The position numbers and the translations under genes were made by a program. 64,000 nucleotides of DNA from NCBI RefSeq assembly GCF_027111295.1, contig NZ_CP114287.1:5022001-5086000 (forward strand). Reading direction: 5' to 3'. Numbering within the stretch: position 1 is the stretch's first letter; every line of letters starts with the position of its first letter. The notes under the pieces were generated by a model that did no database searches, had not been told where the DNA came from, and saw only the letters and a program-made list of their open reading frames with translations. This stretch comes from Flavobacterium gelatinilyticum (GTDB taxonomy: Bacteria > Bacteroidota > Bacteroidia > Flavobacteriales > Flavobacteriaceae). Of this stretch, positions 1 to 9,373 are shown piece after piece.

Positions 1-90
1 TGGATCTGAGTTATCTTTTGATACCGTCGACTGTGTATTTTTGCACGAAAAGGCCGAGGCAATTAATAAAAGAATTACAATTTTTTTCAT
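1..90 (-). CDS. Lipoprotein N-terminus (partial, runs off the window)
   Basis: Reading the minus strand from an ATG at 90 gives at least 30 codons with no stop before the window edge. The start is a typical Bacteroidota lipoprotein signal: two Lys, a hydrophobic stretch, then the lipobox A-F-S-C with the lipidated cysteine at about residue 16, followed by a polar Ser/Thr/Asp-rich linker. It begins 8 nt after the stop of the DUF3667 gene, so the two are probably co-transcribed. Only the export signal is visible, so the function is unknown. Confidence 0.6.
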   Translation of the reverse strand, partial: MKKIVILLLIASAFSCKNTQSTVSKDNSDP

Positions 91-98
91 TTTTTGTA

Positions 99-1070
99 TT
101 AGTGTAAATTGATAAAGGTGTATAAAACGTATAAGATCAGTAAAAATAGGATAAAAAGTGCATTGATAATGAATAATAAAACACTTTTTAGAAAAGATAC
201 TATTCGGGACTCGCCGTAAAATCGATGATGGGCGGGGTAGAAATAATAACACATCCAGATTGTTCCTGCAATACTGATAAGCGACGACACATAGGTGAGG
301 GGATTATCCTCGCCGAAAAGCCCGGCTATTTTGTTTATAATAAACATAATCAGGAAGATCAGGAGTAAAAAAGAGAAATAATGCAGGGTGAAAATCCCGT
401 GGTCAAAATAATACCATTTCTTTTTGTTGTGAAACAGCCACAAGAAAAACGCAAAAAAAGGCATAATGATAAATAGAATTTTAGGGAGATTGTGAAAGAA
501 AGCTTCTGCAAACTTTGTATAAATTTCTTTTTTTGTGTATTTCTCAGTAACGTGACTTGCTTTTTCAATAAACCAATAACTGCTGGCATTAAGCTTTTCT
601 TCTTCTTTTCCATATTTCTGGATAGAATCAAATTTCTTCATATTTAAAAAAGTAAAGTACTTCTTGTCTTCCTTTTTGATATTCAGTTCTTTAGTGGTTT
701 TAGCAATTGCTTCATCTAAGTCCTTTTCGCTTTTATTGCTGTTTTCGTTGACTTTTCCCGGAAACATTGCAATCAGTAAAAAAGTAATGAAACTGATAAA
801 AATATACAATCGCACCGGAGCTAAATACGAGAGACGTTTTCCTGAAAGATATTCTTTCGTCAGCGTTGAAGGTTTAAAAAGAAGGTTTTTAATCGTTTTC
901 CAGAAAGCATTTTCATAATGCGTTAAATCTTCAAAAAAGTGAACAAATAAATGATGAAAAGTCTTTCGGCTATCGCTGTTTTCCTGTCCGCAGTTAGGAC
1001 AAAACTTTTGTTCTACGACATGGCGGCAGTTCAGACAGGTTTTGTCTTCTCTGATTTTGTTATGTGACAT
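99..1070 (-). CDS. DUF3667 family membrane protein
   Basis: A protein of 323 residues that matches the DUF3667 family of Bacteroidota. It opens with a small zinc-ribbon-like motif, two CxxC pairs at Cys12/15 and Cys24/27. The conserved block follows, containing FFEDLTHYENAFWKTIKNLL and PSTLTKEYLSGKR at about residues 45-80. A first membrane segment lies at about 86-103, a charged loop at about 105-190, and further helices at about 198-213, 230-250, 260-278 and 293-320. The family has no established function. The zinc ribbon on an inner-membrane scaffold suggests a sensing or assembly role, which is inference only. It sits directly upstream of the partial lipoprotein. Confidence 0.85.
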   Translation of the reverse strand: MSHNKIREDKTCLNCRHVVEQKFCPNCGQENSDSRKTFHHLFVHFFEDLTHYENAFWKTIKNLLFKPSTLTKEYLSGKRLSYLAPVRLYIFISFITFLLIAMFPGKVNENSNKSEKDLDEAIAKTTKELNIKKEDKKYFTFLNMKKFDSIQKYGKEEEKLNASSYWFIEKASHVTEKYTKKEIYTKFAEAFFHNLPKILFIIMPFFAFFLWLFHNKKKWYYFDHGIFTLHYFSFLLLIFLIMFIINKIAGLFGEDNPLTYVSSLISIAGTIWMCYYFYPAHHRFYGESRIVSFLKSVLLFIINALFILFLLILYVLYTFINLH

Positions 1071-1109
1071 TGGTTTATTTGGTTGGTTTAGTTTTGGTCA
1101 GTTTTTAGG

Positions 1110-1883
1110 TTATTTCTTAAGCACTTCGTTCAGGAAAACTTGTAAATGTTCAAAAGATCTTTTGGCAGCCACGGCATTATAAGCGGCGCCTTTTGAGTTG
1201 TCATTTCCTGCTTCCGGATTTGTAAATGAATGTACTGAATTGGCATAGTAGATCATCTGCCAGTCTGCTTTTGTATCACGCATTTCCTGTTGGAATGAAG
1301 CAATTTCTTCTTTTGAAACAAATGGATCGTCAGCACCATGACAGATTAAAACTTTGGTGGTAATTGGTTCTGCAGGTCTCGAAGCCTCTTTACCCAAGCC
1401 GCCATGAAACGAAGCCACACCTTTTACATTCAAATGACCGCGTGCTGCTTCCAGAACTCCGGTTCCTCCAAAACAATATCCAATAATTACGATATTATCG
1501 GCATTTGCTCCGGATTTAATTAGTTCCTGCAAAGCGGCTTCAATGCGTTTTTGATAGGCCTGATAATTGGTTTTGTAAAAACCGGCTTGTTTTCCTGCTT
1601 CAGAAGTGTTTTTCGGATAATTCCCCTCACCATAAATATCAGCGATAAAGACATGATAGCCCAATTTTGATAAATCTTCTGCAATTCCTTTAGAAGCGTT
1701 GTCGATTCCAAGCCAGGCAGGAAGCATTAAAATTCCGGGATTCTGACTGCTTTTCTTAGCCGATTTTGCAAACAAACCATTTAAAGTCTGGTTTCCCTCA
1801 GAATATTTTACAGATTTTAGCTGCGCATTAATTGTAGTAGAAAACAATATAGTTGCGAAGATTAGTGTAGCTGAATTTTTCAT
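1110..1883 (-). CDS. Exported dienelactone hydrolase family protein
   Basis: An alpha/beta hydrolase of 257 residues. A Sec signal peptide ends near ATINAQ at residue 21. The nucleophile elbow is GYCFGG with Cys137 in place of serine, typical of the dienelactone hydrolase family. The rest of the triad is probably Asp186 in GADDP and His218 in NSVHSF, so the catalytic set is complete. The signal peptide puts it in the periplasm. Its substrate cannot be told from sequence; many homologues are general esterases and not true dienelactone hydrolases. It stands alone between DUF3667 and the Lrp gene. Confidence 0.85.
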   Translation of the reverse strand: MKNSATLIFATILFSTTINAQLKSVKYSEGNQTLNGLFAKSAKKSSQNPGILMLPAWLGIDNASKGIAEDLSKLGYHVFIADIYGEGNYPKNTSEAGKQAGFYKTNYQAYQKRIEAALQELIKSGANADNIVIIGYCFGGTGVLEAARGHLNVKGVASFHGGLGKEASRPAEPITTKVLICHGADDPFVSKEEIASFQQEMRDTKADWQMIYYANSVHSFTNPEAGNDNSKGAAYNAVAAKRSFEHLQVFLNEVLKK

Positions 1884-1923
1884 TTTTTACAATTTTTAAC
1901 AAATATCAGAAATAAAATGTTAC

Positions 1924-1956
1924 AAAAAAACCTCAGTAAGTAATTCTTATGAGGTT
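1924..1956 (-). terminator. Terminator after the Lrp gene
   Basis: Inverted repeat AACCTCA (1929-1935) with TGAGGTT (1950-1956). Read on the minus strand it is followed by a T tract (the A run 1924-1930 on the plus strand). It lies just downstream of the Lrp stop codon. Confidence 0.6.
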
Positions 1957-1990
1957 GATATTGTTAAAATTGAATAAAAAAATAATCAGA

Positions 1991-2443
1991 TTATAAAGAC
2001 ACATTGCGTTTAAAGGCGCAGCCCAATTCGACCATCGAATCGGTCTTGGCAATGCCGGGAATATTATCGATTTTTTCATATAAAATTTTACGCATGTGCT
2101 CGTGATTTCTGGCAGTAATTTTTAGATACAAAGTAAAAGAACCCGTTACAAAATAACATTCGGTGATTTCAGGAATTTCTTTTAAAGCTTCGATAATGCG
2201 TTCTGAATCTGAATCTTTATTGAGTGTGATTCCGGTAAAAGAAGCCCAGTCGTAGCCAATTTGTTTTTCGTTCAAAATGGGTTTTATACCTGTAATCACA
2301 CCTTGTTCAAACATGCGGTTAATGCGCTGGTGAACCATAGTATTTGAAATTTTAAGATTAGATGCAATTGTCGAATAGGCAATGCGGCCATCTTTTTCTA
2401 ATTCTTTGATGATCTTAATATCAAATTCATCTAAAATATCCAT
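1991..2443 (-). CDS. Lrp/AsnC family transcriptional regulator
   Basis: A protein of 150 residues, the usual Lrp/AsnC length. The N-terminal winged helix-turn-helix spans about residues 8-55 (helices around YSTIASNLKISNTMVHQRINRM). The C-terminal RAM/AsnC ligand-binding domain spans about 65-145 and includes the conserved YFVTGSFTLYLKI strand. Lrp-type proteins form octamers and sense amino acids. The gene is divergent from rocD across a 194-bp spacer, which suggests that it autoregulates and controls ornithine/arginine catabolism. The specific effector is inference. Confidence 0.88.
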   Translation of the reverse strand: MDILDEFDIKIIKELEKDGRIAYSTIASNLKISNTMVHQRINRMFEQGVITGIKPILNEKQIGYDWASFTGITLNKDSDSERIIEALKEIPEITECYFVTGSFTLYLKITARNHEHMRKILYEKIDNIPGIAKTDSMVELGCAFKRNVSL

Positions 2444-2587
2444 ACTATATTTTTTAATTTCTGTAAAGATAAAAAAAGTCTGGATTGAATGTTGGAAATC
2501 AATTTTAAAAATGACTTTTATATTGGTGAAAATAAGTTAATTTGATTTTAATTTTGGTTTTTTTGAGTTAAATATATCTTTATTTAG

Positions 2588-2616
2588 TTGATAAATAAAT
2601 AATTTTTATATTTTTG
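2588..2616 (+). promoter_or_regulatory. Predicted rocD promoter
   Basis: A TTG at 2588-2590 and TATTTTTG at 2609-2616 fit the flavobacterial -33 TTG / -7 TAnnTTTG model with an 18-nt spacer. The predicted start is near 2622, about 16 nt before the rocD ATG. This lies inside the lrp-rocD divergent region. Confidence 0.55.
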
Positions 2617-2637
2617 TTTTTATAAAAAGAAATTATC

Positions 2638-3888
2638 ATGGCAAATACACAAGAGATACTTTCGTCAAAATCAGAGGTTTTGATTGAAAAAGAGAATAAA
2701 TACGGAGCTCACAATTATCATCCGCTTCCTGTGGTTTTAGAAAAAGGAGAAGGTGTTTATGTATGGGATGTTGACGGTAAAAAGTATTTTGATTTTTTAT
2801 CTGCTTATTCGGCAGTAAATCAAGGACACTGCCACCCAAAAATTGTTCAGGCAATGATCGATCAGGCGCAAAAACTTACGCTTACTTCGCGTGCTTTTTA
2901 CAATGATAAATTAGGAAATTACGAAGAATACATCACAAAGTATTTTGGTTTTGATAAAGTACTGCCAATGAATACCGGAGCAGAAGCGGTTGAAACAGCG
3001 CTTAAAGTATGCAGAAAATGGGCGTATGAAGTAAAAGGAATTCCTGAAAATCAGGCGCAGATTATTGTGTGTGAAAACAATTTTCACGGAAGAACGACTA
3101 CTATTATTTCTTTTTCTAATGATGAAACGGCGCGTAAAAACTTCGGACCGTTTACTGACGGATTTATAAAAATTGAATACGATAATCTTGAAGCTCTTGA
3201 AAAAGCTTTGGAATCATCCAGAACGATTGCCGGATTTTTAGTAGAACCTATTCAGGGTGAAGCAGGTGTTTATGTTCCGTCAGAAGGATATCTGGCGAAA
3301 GCAAAAGCACTTTGCGAAAAACATAATGTTTTATTTATTGCCGATGAAGTTCAGACAGGAATTGCACGTACCGGAAAATTATTAGCTGTTCATCATGAAA
3401 ATGTACAGCCGGATATTTTGATTCTGGGTAAAGCTATTTCAGGAGGTGTTTATCCTGTTTCGGCGGTTTTGGCAAATGATGAAATTATGAATGTCATAAA
3501 ACCGGGACAGCACGGATCTACTTTTGGAGGAAACCCTGTTGCGGCAGCTGTTGCAGTTGCAGCGCTTGAGGTAATTAAAGAAGAAAAACTGGCTGAAAAT
3601 GCTGAGCGCCTTGGAATTATTTTAAGAAAAGGACTTAACGAAATTGCAGAACGAAACAATCTAATTACACTGGTTCGCGGAAAAGGACTTTTGAATGCGA
3701 TTGTAATTAACAGTGATGAAGATTCGGATCTGGCCTGGGAAATCTGCCTGAAATTCAGGGACAACGGATTATTGGCGAAACCAACTCACGGTAATAAAAT
3801 CAGACTGGCACCGCCTTTGGTAATGACTGAAGGACAAATACATGAATGTCTTGAAATCATCGAGAAATCACTGAACGATTTTAGATAA
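2638..3888 (+). CDS. rocD: Ornithine--oxo-acid transaminase
   Basis: A class-III PLP aminotransferase of 416 residues. It transfers the delta-amino group of ornithine to 2-oxoglutarate, giving glutamate semialdehyde, in the cytoplasm. The PLP lysine is Lys265 in [10 protein letters not shown], with cofactor-binding Asp236 in IADEVQTG. The N-terminal [20 protein letters not shown] and the HGRTT motif near residue 150 are characteristic of ornithine aminotransferase rather than acetylornithine or GABA transaminases. The ATG at 2638 has an A-rich upstream and no Shine-Dalgarno, as is usual in this phylum. It is divergent from the Lrp gene and ends in a strong terminator. Confidence 0.93.
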   Translation: MANTQEILSSKSEVLIEKENKYGAHNYHPLPVVLEKGEGVYVWDVDGKKYFDFLSAYSAVNQGHCHPKIVQAMIDQAQKLTLTSRAFYNDKLGNYEEYITKYFGFDKVLPMNTGAEAVETALKVCRKWAYEVKGIPENQAQIIVCENNFHGRTTTIISFSNDETARKNFGPFTDGFIKIEYDNLEALEKALESSRTIAGFLVEPIQGEAGVYVPSEGYLAKAKALCEKHNVLFIADEVQTGIARTGKLLAVHHENVQPDILILGKAISGGVYPVSAVLANDEIMNVIKPGQHGSTFGGNPVAAAVAVAALEVIKEEKLAENAERLGIILRKGLNEIAERNNLITLVRGKGLLNAIVINSDEDSDLAWEICLKFRDNGLLAKPTHGNKIRLAPPLVMTEGQIHECLEIIEKSLNDFR

Positions 3889-3910
3889 TCGATCTTAGCA
3901 TAAAGTTATG

Positions 3911-3946
3911 AAAACGCTGCCGGAATTTTTGGCAGCGTTTTTTTTG
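3911..3946 (+). terminator. Rho-independent terminator of rocD
   Basis: Stem AAAACGCTGCC (3911-3921) with GGCAGCGTTTT (3931-3941), 9-nt loop, then a T run. It lies 22 nt past the rocD stop. Confidence 0.9.
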
Positions 3947-4032
3947 TGAGATAAGAATTGTATAACAACTGATGTAAATTATATAATTTTTAAAACGGGA
4001 TCAGAACTAGTTTTGGATATCCATTTTAAGGA

Positions 4033-4081
4033 TGGAATTTAAAATCTCATAAAAAGCTTTGGGGGGCTTTTTAGAGATTTT
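4033..4081 (+). other. Intergenic hairpin upstream of the DUF1810 gene
   Basis: Nested complementary segments AAAATCTC/GAGATTTTT enclose AAAAGC/GCTTTT around a T3G6 loop, followed by T residues. It could be a second terminator or a 5' leader structure for the gene at 4126. Nothing in it identifies a known RNA class. Confidence 0.4.
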
Positions 4082-4125
4082 TAACCCAAAACAAATCAAT
4101 GCTGTATAATTTAAAATAATTACAA

Positions 4126-4578
4126 ATGGCCTACGGAACTACTGATTTAACTCGTTTTTTAGATGCGCAGAATAAACTTTATCTTACTGCTGTTTCAGAA
4201 ATTAAAAGAGGAAAAAAAGAAACCCACTGGATGTGGTTTATTTTCCCGCAGATAAAAGGATTAGGGAAAAGTGACCTTGCAAGATATTATGCCATTGAAA
4301 ACCTTGAAGAAGCCGCGGAATTTTTAAATCATCCTATACTGGCTAAACATTTAATTGAGGTTTGTGAACTTCTTTTAAACTTTAGAAAAAAATCTGCCGA
4401 AGCTATTTTGGGTGATTTAGGGGCGAGAAAATTACGTTCTTCCATGAGTCTTTTTTCTCAGGTCGAAAATGCGAATCCTATATTTCAGGAAATGCTCGAC
4501 ACCTTCTTTTCAGGACATTTAGATCCTGCTACTTTATCAATTGCTAATGCATCAAAAGAGGTTGTCCTTCAGGCATAA
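4126..4578 (+). CDS. DUF1810 family protein
   Basis: A protein of 150 residues of the DUF1810 family: LTRFLDAQNKLYLTAVSEI at the N-terminus, then the signature HWMWFIFPQIKGLG near residue 35, and the later ILGDLGARKLRSSMSLF block. These are soluble, mostly helical proteins with conserved Trp, Phe and Pro residues. No enzymatic activity is established. The gene is flanked by terminators on both sides, so it is probably monocistronic. Confidence 0.88.
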   Translation: MAYGTTDLTRFLDAQNKLYLTAVSEIKRGKKETHWMWFIFPQIKGLGKSDLARYYAIENLEEAAEFLNHPILAKHLIEVCELLLNFRKKSAEAILGDLGARKLRSSMSLFSQVENANPIFQEMLDTFFSGHLDPATLSIANASKEVVLQA

Positions 4579-4614
4579 TCTTCGATATATTAATTTCAAT
4601 CCTAACTTAAAATA

Positions 4615-4646
4615 AAAAAGCGATAGTCGTAAAACTATCGCTTTTT
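4615..4646. terminator. Bidirectional terminator
   Basis: Thirteen-bp perfect stem AAAAAGCGATAGT (4615-4627) with ACTATCGCTTTTT (4634-4646) and a 6-nt loop, A-rich on one side and T-rich on the other. It lies between the convergent DUF1810 and sterol-desaturase genes and can end transcription from both. Confidence 0.9.
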
Positions 4647-4701
4647 GTTCATAATTACTAAAATATCAAAAAAAGTAATTATCTCTTAATGCAATTGACT
4701 G

Positions 4702-5763
4702 CTAATGAGCTTGTTCTAATACCGGAGCCGGAGCTGTTTCAACTAAAGCTTCTTTTGGTTTCAATGGTACAGATAAAACACCTTCTGCCAAAGCACTTCC
4801 TTCTTTTTTAGATTTAAATATCGGCCATAAAAATTGAGCATACCATTCTTCCTGTTTATATGATTTCATTCCATATGATTCAGGGAATTTACGAGTAATT
4901 AATCCTGTCCCGAAGATGACATCCCAGATAAAAAACATGTTTCCGAAATTTCCTTTGAAATGACCTACACCGTCTCCGCTTGTATCTGCGTGGTGCGCAT
5001 GATGTGTTGCCGGGGTAGAAATTAATCTTTCTAAAACCCATGCAATTGGATGTAAAATTCTGTATTTGTAAAATGGTTTATCCCAGGCAATGCTTGAATG
5101 TGCTCCAAGAGTGATAAAACTTTTAATTACAAGAACAAACAAGGCGGGTAATCCTAATCCTAAATATGTTAAAGCAGCCGTTAAATAAATCTGAGAAAAG
5201 AAAATCGTATAGATAAAATTTTGTCTGGAAGCCATTGCCATCCCCATATACGGAGCTGAGTGATGTGTTCTGTGAAAACGCCATAAAAACGGAACCTGAT
5301 GGTGTAATCTATGATACCAGTATTGCGTTAAATCATCGGCAATGGCAATTAGGAAAAAACCTCCCCAAAACGGAACCCACGATAAGGAGCCGGCCAAATT
5401 TGGGAATAAATACGGTAAAGCTGTTAAACTGAAAAAAGCAATAACCGGAGGTAAAATTAATTTTGGAGCAAGAAAAGACACAATATCAATTTTGCGTTCT
5501 TCACCTGTCCATTGATCGTCGTATAAACCTGCTCCAAATTCTATAAGTCCCAGTACAATCATAAATACGGTTAATCCCCATGTTCTGATGTTTGCAAAAA
5601 CGGGCTGTACGAATTCTAAAAAGGAAGGCAGTGTAATGTGAGATTCGCTCACTGCGGCACCGCCCAGTTTAAAATAAAGATAGATTGCCGCGACTGGCAA
5701 TGAATAGATAAAAAGACTTATGGTCAAGTCTCTTGTCAATTTTGAATTTTGAACTGCTGCCAT
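4702..5763 (-). CDS. Sterol desaturase / fatty acid hydroxylase superfamily protein
   Basis: A 353-residue membrane di-iron oxygenase. Three histidine boxes are visible: HRLHH and HRTHH about 10 residues apart, near residue 155, and HHAHH near residue 255, the pattern that binds two irons in this superfamily. Membrane segments surround them (about 14-32, 55-75, 90-110, 125-145, 185-220). The C-terminal 40 residues are a Pro/Ala-rich tail with no recognisable domain. The substrate is unknown; members hydroxylate or desaturate lipids and sterols. It is the last gene of the susC-susD-sulfatase operon, which suggests processing of a lipid or sterol aglycone released by the sulfatase. That link is inference. 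Confidence 0.85.
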   Translation of the reverse strand: MAAVQNSKLTRDLTISLFIYSLPVAAIYLYFKLGGAAVSESHITLPSFLEFVQPVFANIRTWGLTVFMIVLGLIEFGAGLYDDQWTGEERKIDIVSFLAPKLILPPVIAFFSLTALPYLFPNLAGSLSWVPFWGGFFLIAIADDLTQYWYHRLHHQVPFLWRFHRTHHSAPYMGMAMASRQNFIYTIFFSQIYLTAALTYLGLGLPALFVLVIKSFITLGAHSSIAWDKPFYKYRILHPIAWVLERLISTPATHHAHHADTSGDGVGHFKGNFGNMFFIWDVIFGTGLITRKFPESYGMKSYKQEEWYAQFLWPIFKSKKEGSALAEGVLSVPLKPKEALVETAPAPVLEQAH

Positions 5764-5769
5764 GATTTC

Positions 5770-5889
5770 TTATTTTAAAAATTGATTAATAATGGTTAAT
5801 CCTCCGGCTAAAATGGCCAGCGGTACTAAAAACAAGATTACCCCAACGACAATCTTTTTTCCTATAATTTCATAATCTACTCGTTTCAT
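5770..5889 (-). CDS. 39-residue single-span membrane protein
   Basis: Minus-strand ATG at 5889 to a stop at 5770. The product starts MKRVDYEIIGKK, then has one hydrophobic helix at about residues 13-33 and ends INQFLK. The stop lies 6 nt before the ATG of the sterol-desaturase gene, so the two look translationally linked. It may be a small subunit or stabiliser of the desaturase, or an unrelated microprotein. The family was not recognised. A hairpin lies just upstream. Confidence 0.55.
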   Translation of the reverse strand: MKRVDYEIIGKKIVVGVILFLVPLAILAGGLTIINQFLK

Positions 5890-5904
5890 ATTGTTCGTTT
5901 TATT

Positions 5905-5933
5905 ACCTGCAAGGTTTTCAAAACCTTGCAGGT
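5905..5933. repeat. Perfect 14-bp palindromic hairpin inside the sulfatase operon
   Basis: ACCTGCAAGGTTTT (5905-5918) and its exact reverse complement (5920-5933) around a single C. It lies between the sulfatase stop and the small membrane gene. It has no T tract on the minus strand, so it is more likely a message-stabilising or partial-termination hairpin, or an interspersed palindrome, than a full terminator. Confidence 0.7.
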
Positions 5934-5943
5934 TGTGTAAAAG

Positions 5944-7860
5944 TTAATTAGAACTTTCTCCAGATTTTGTAACCTGTTTGATTAATTCAGAAACTGTTTT
6001 TCCTTTGTCGGCTCCTGTGTTGTGGATTCTTCTGTTGTAAACATCCTGCCAGTCAATCAACGGATATACATTGTTTTCTTTGGCCTGTTCGTCAAATAAT
6101 TTTTTAAGTTCGGCCAGTTTTTCCGGATATTTTTTTGCCAGATTATTACGTTCGTTAAAGTCTTCGTTTAAGTTGTATAACTCCCAAACATCTGTATCAA
6201 AATTACTTGGAGCTGGTTTTTCATTATTTCCCAACGATTTTTTCACGGCAAATGAATCCGGTAAATGTGCAGCCGAAGCTTTCCATCCGTCTTTATAAAT
6301 GGCTCGGTTTCCAAAAATATAGTAATACTGAACCGTATGCAGGGATGGCGCTTTTGGATTGTCTAAAGAAGCTTTGAATGTCGAGCCCTGAATAATGTCC
6401 TGTTTAATGTTTTTGATATATTCCGGTGCTTTGATTCCGGCGATATCCAGAGTTGTAGGCAAAAGATCGGTAACGTGGCTGTATTGGTTTCTGATACCGC
6501 CTTTGTCTTTAATTCCGTTTGGATAAAAAACAATCAGCGGATTACGCGTTCCGCCTTCAGAATGTGCGTCTTGTTTCCAGTTTTTGAAAGGAACGTTTGT
6601 TGCCTGAGCCCATCCTAAAGGATAATTAGTATTTAAACCTTTTGCAGTTCCAATTTCTCCAATATTATTTAAATTGCTTTGGAAGTTTTCTTCATCTGTT
6701 TTTCCCTGAGAAAACAAACTCTGGCTGATGGTTCCCTGTAAAGTTCCTTCTTTACTTGCTCCGTTATCACCAATGGCAACAAAAATCAGCGTATTATCAA
6801 GTTGTCCGCTTTCTTTTAAATAATTTACCACTCGTCCAATTTCATAATCGGTATACGTAAGGAATCCGGCGTAAACTTCCATGAATCTGGCGTATACTTT
6901 CTTTTGGTCCGGAGTTAGTTTTTTCCATTCGGTAATTAAAGCATTGCGTTCTGGTAAAACGGCATTGGCAGGAACAGTACCTAATTTCTTTTGGTTAGCC
7001 AATACTTTTTCTCGATATACATCCCAGCCTTCGTCAAATTTTCCTTTGTACGGTTCAACCCATTTTTCGGCAACCTGATGAGGTGCATGAACGGCTCCCG
7101 GTGCATAGTACAAAAAGAATGGTTTTCCCGGTGCTGCTTTTTGTTGTTTTTGGATATAGCTGATGGCTTTATCTGTAATTAATTCATTTAAATGGCGTCC
7201 GTCCGGTTTAATATGAGTCTGATCTTCTACTAAATCAGGATTGTACTGATCAGTTTGCGAACCTAAGAATCCGTAGAAATGATCGAAACCTTTTCCGGTA
7301 GGCCATCTGTCAAACGGACCCGCATCTGAGGCTTCTTCATCCGGAGTTACGCCATATTTTCCAACGGCAAAGGTGTTATAACCATTGTCACGAAGGATTT
7401 CTGCAATAGTTCCTTTGTCAGATGGGATTCGCCCATCCCAGCCTGGAAAGCCTGCTGACAAAATCGTGTGAGAGAAACCGCTAACATGAACCCTTCCCGA
7501 ATTTCTTCCAGTTAATAAAGCTGCACGTGTAGGGGCACAGATTGCTGTTGTATGAAAGTTGGTATAGCGTAAGCCATTGTCTGCCAGATTGTCGAATGTA
7601 GGTGTGTTGATTAAACCTCCAAAAGTACTTGAAGCTCCAAAACCAACATCATCTAATAAAATCCAGACAATGTTTGGAGCGCCTTTTGGTGCTGTTACAG
7701 GATCCGGCCAGTATTCTTTTGAATCGGCGAGAGTTTTTCCAATAGTTCCTTTAAATTCTTGTTTTTCCTGTGCAAGTCCTAATTGAGCTATTAGGACAAC
7801 TGTAATCAAAAGCCCTTTTTTAGGACCTTTGAATGCAGTATTGATTTTTAAATTTTTCAT
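5944..7860 (-). CDS. Exported arylsulfatase (type I, Cys-type)
   Basis: A sulfatase of 638 residues with an N-terminal signal peptide (about 1-30). It hydrolyses sulfate esters in the periplasm. The C-x-P-x-R formylglycine motif is CAPTRAALLTGRN with Cys108 as the residue to be oxidised. Metal-binding Asp70/Asp71 lie in ILLDDVGFG. A later DNGASKEGT segment supplies further metal ligands. The length and the early PKGAPNIVWILLDDVG resemble Pseudomonas-type arylsulfatases. It needs a formylglycine-generating enzyme not encoded in this window. It is the third gene of an operon, 24 nt after susD. Confidence 0.92.
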   Translation of the reverse strand: MKNLKINTAFKGPKKGLLITVVLIAQLGLAQEKQEFKGTIGKTLADSKEYWPDPVTAPKGAPNIVWILLDDVGFGASSTFGGLINTPTFDNLADNGLRYTNFHTTAICAPTRAALLTGRNSGRVHVSGFSHTILSAGFPGWDGRIPSDKGTIAEILRDNGYNTFAVGKYGVTPDEEASDAGPFDRWPTGKGFDHFYGFLGSQTDQYNPDLVEDQTHIKPDGRHLNELITDKAISYIQKQQKAAPGKPFFLYYAPGAVHAPHQVAEKWVEPYKGKFDEGWDVYREKVLANQKKLGTVPANAVLPERNALITEWKKLTPDQKKVYARFMEVYAGFLTYTDYEIGRVVNYLKESGQLDNTLIFVAIGDNGASKEGTLQGTISQSLFSQGKTDEENFQSNLNNIGEIGTAKGLNTNYPLGWAQATNVPFKNWKQDAHSEGGTRNPLIVFYPNGIKDKGGIRNQYSHVTDLLPTTLDIAGIKAPEYIKNIKQDIIQGSTFKASLDNPKAPSLHTVQYYYIFGNRAIYKDGWKASAAHLPDSFAVKKSLGNNEKPAPSNFDTDVWELYNLNEDFNERNNLAKKYPEKLAELKKLFDEQAKENNVYPLIDWQDVYNRRIHNTGADKGKTVSELIKQVTKSGESSN

Positions 7861-7884
7861 GTGTACTCGTTTTTTGGTTTTTAA

Positions 7885-9357
7885 TTAATAGCCTGGGTTT
7901 TGCGGTAACCCGACAGGGTCAATATTTCTTTCGCTTTGTGGAATCGGATAAAGATTATTTTTTTCTGAAACCGAGTTTTTAGCGGTAACTTTTTTTACTT
8001 CGGTAACCAATGTTCCCCAGCGTACCAGATCGAACCAGCGTTGTCCTTCCTGAACAAACTCTTTTTTGCGTTCTTCCTGAATCGCTGCTCTAAAGCCTGC
8101 CTGATCAAGAGCGGTTAGATCTATCCCTGCATCGGGTGTTGCGATGGGTTTTCCGTACGCTCTTCTTCGTACCTGATTAAGCAGTTCAAAAGCTTCCGGT
8201 GTTGGCGTTCCCTGTTCGTTAATGGCTTCTGCCAAAGACAATAAAATGTCGGCATAACGAATAAGCGGAAAGTTGATCGCCACGTTCCCGGGAGTTGCCA
8301 GATTGGTTAAATCCAGATATTTTTTAAAAATTGGTTTTGGGAATGTATAAAGTGTTCCGGTCGCCGGATTAAGAAGCTGCTTGGCATAGCTGACATCTCT
8401 TCTTGTATCTCCGTCTTCGTAAATATCATAAAACAAAGCAACATCTGAGATAATATCAGCAGGCTCTGTTGCTGTAAATCCGGTAAATGATGTTGCCTGA
8501 AAGGTACTTCCGCTTGAACCGTTTCCTGCCTGATTCGGCTCAAACTGGACAGAGAAAATATGTTCTTTTCCGTTCTTTTTCGATTTGGTAAAGATATCCT
8601 GAAAGTTTTCGAACAAAGCATATCCGTAACCTCCGTTTATTACTTCTCTTGCTTTTAAAACAGCATTAGGCCAGTCTTTTCTGGTCAGGTATACTTTTGT
8701 CAGAATTGCTTTTGCCGCTCCGGATGTGGCACGACCTGCGTCGGCAGCAGTATACGCAGCCGGTAAAGCTTCAGCATCTGTCAGATCTTTTATGATCTGC
8801 GTATATACTTCGTCAACTGTTTTTCTTTGTGTTTTTAGTTTTTCCAGTTCGATTGTTGTAGGTTCGTGTAAAACAATCGGCACACCGCCCCAAAGGCGAA
8901 CTGCCTGAAAATAAAGTAATCCTCTAATGAATTTTGCTTCGTTGATCAGCCTTGTTTTAACAACTTCAGAACCCGACACTTTTGGGATATTGTCAATAGA
9001 AACATTAGCTCTGTTGATGCCTGCATAAATTTGTCTCCACGCTACCTGAACACGGTCTGAAGTAGCATCGTGTGTTAAACTGCTTAAAGCTCTAACCTGC
9101 GGATTTGTAGCAGAAACTCCTGCTGCAGCATAATCTGAGGCCATATCTGTAAGGAAATACAAGTTTCTTCCAAATAAACTCTGCTCTCCTGGATCAAGGC
9201 TCAGTGAAGCATACACGGCAGTGACGCTGGCCACGGCATCATCCTGAGTTACAAAATAGTTATCTTCGGTGGTAAATGAGGTTGGTGTTACCTCAAGGTC
9301 GGTGCACGATACGAATAAACCGGCACTTAAAAGGAATATTACGATAATCTTTTTCAT
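7885..9357 (-). CDS. RagB/SusD family outer-membrane nutrient-binding lipoprotein
   Basis: A protein of 490 residues. The signal peptide ends in the lipobox F-V-S-C with Cys18. The N-terminal SusD-like region is followed by helical TPR-type repeats and the C-terminal RagB/SusD domain (about 270-490), including RYADILLSLAEAINEQG and the final YPIPQSERNIDP block typical of the family. SusD proteins cap the SusC barrel and bind the substrate at the cell surface. It lies 16 nt after susC. Its association with an arylsulfatase suggests a sulfated ligand. Confidence 0.93.
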   Translation of the reverse strand: MKKIIVIFLLSAGLFVSCTDLEVTPTSFTTEDNYFVTQDDAVASVTAVYASLSLDPGEQSLFGRNLYFLTDMASDYAAAGVSATNPQVRALSSLTHDATSDRVQVAWRQIYAGINRANVSIDNIPKVSGSEVVKTRLINEAKFIRGLLYFQAVRLWGGVPIVLHEPTTIELEKLKTQRKTVDEVYTQIIKDLTDAEALPAAYTAADAGRATSGAAKAILTKVYLTRKDWPNAVLKAREVINGGYGYALFENFQDIFTKSKKNGKEHIFSVQFEPNQAGNGSSGSTFQATSFTGFTATEPADIISDVALFYDIYEDGDTRRDVSYAKQLLNPATGTLYTFPKPIFKKYLDLTNLATPGNVAINFPLIRYADILLSLAEAINEQGTPTPEAFELLNQVRRRAYGKPIATPDAGIDLTALDQAGFRAAIQEERKKEFVQEGQRWFDLVRWGTLVTEVKKVTAKNSVSEKNNLYPIPQSERNIDPVGLPQNPGY

Positions 9358-9373
9358 TTTATATTTTTTTTAC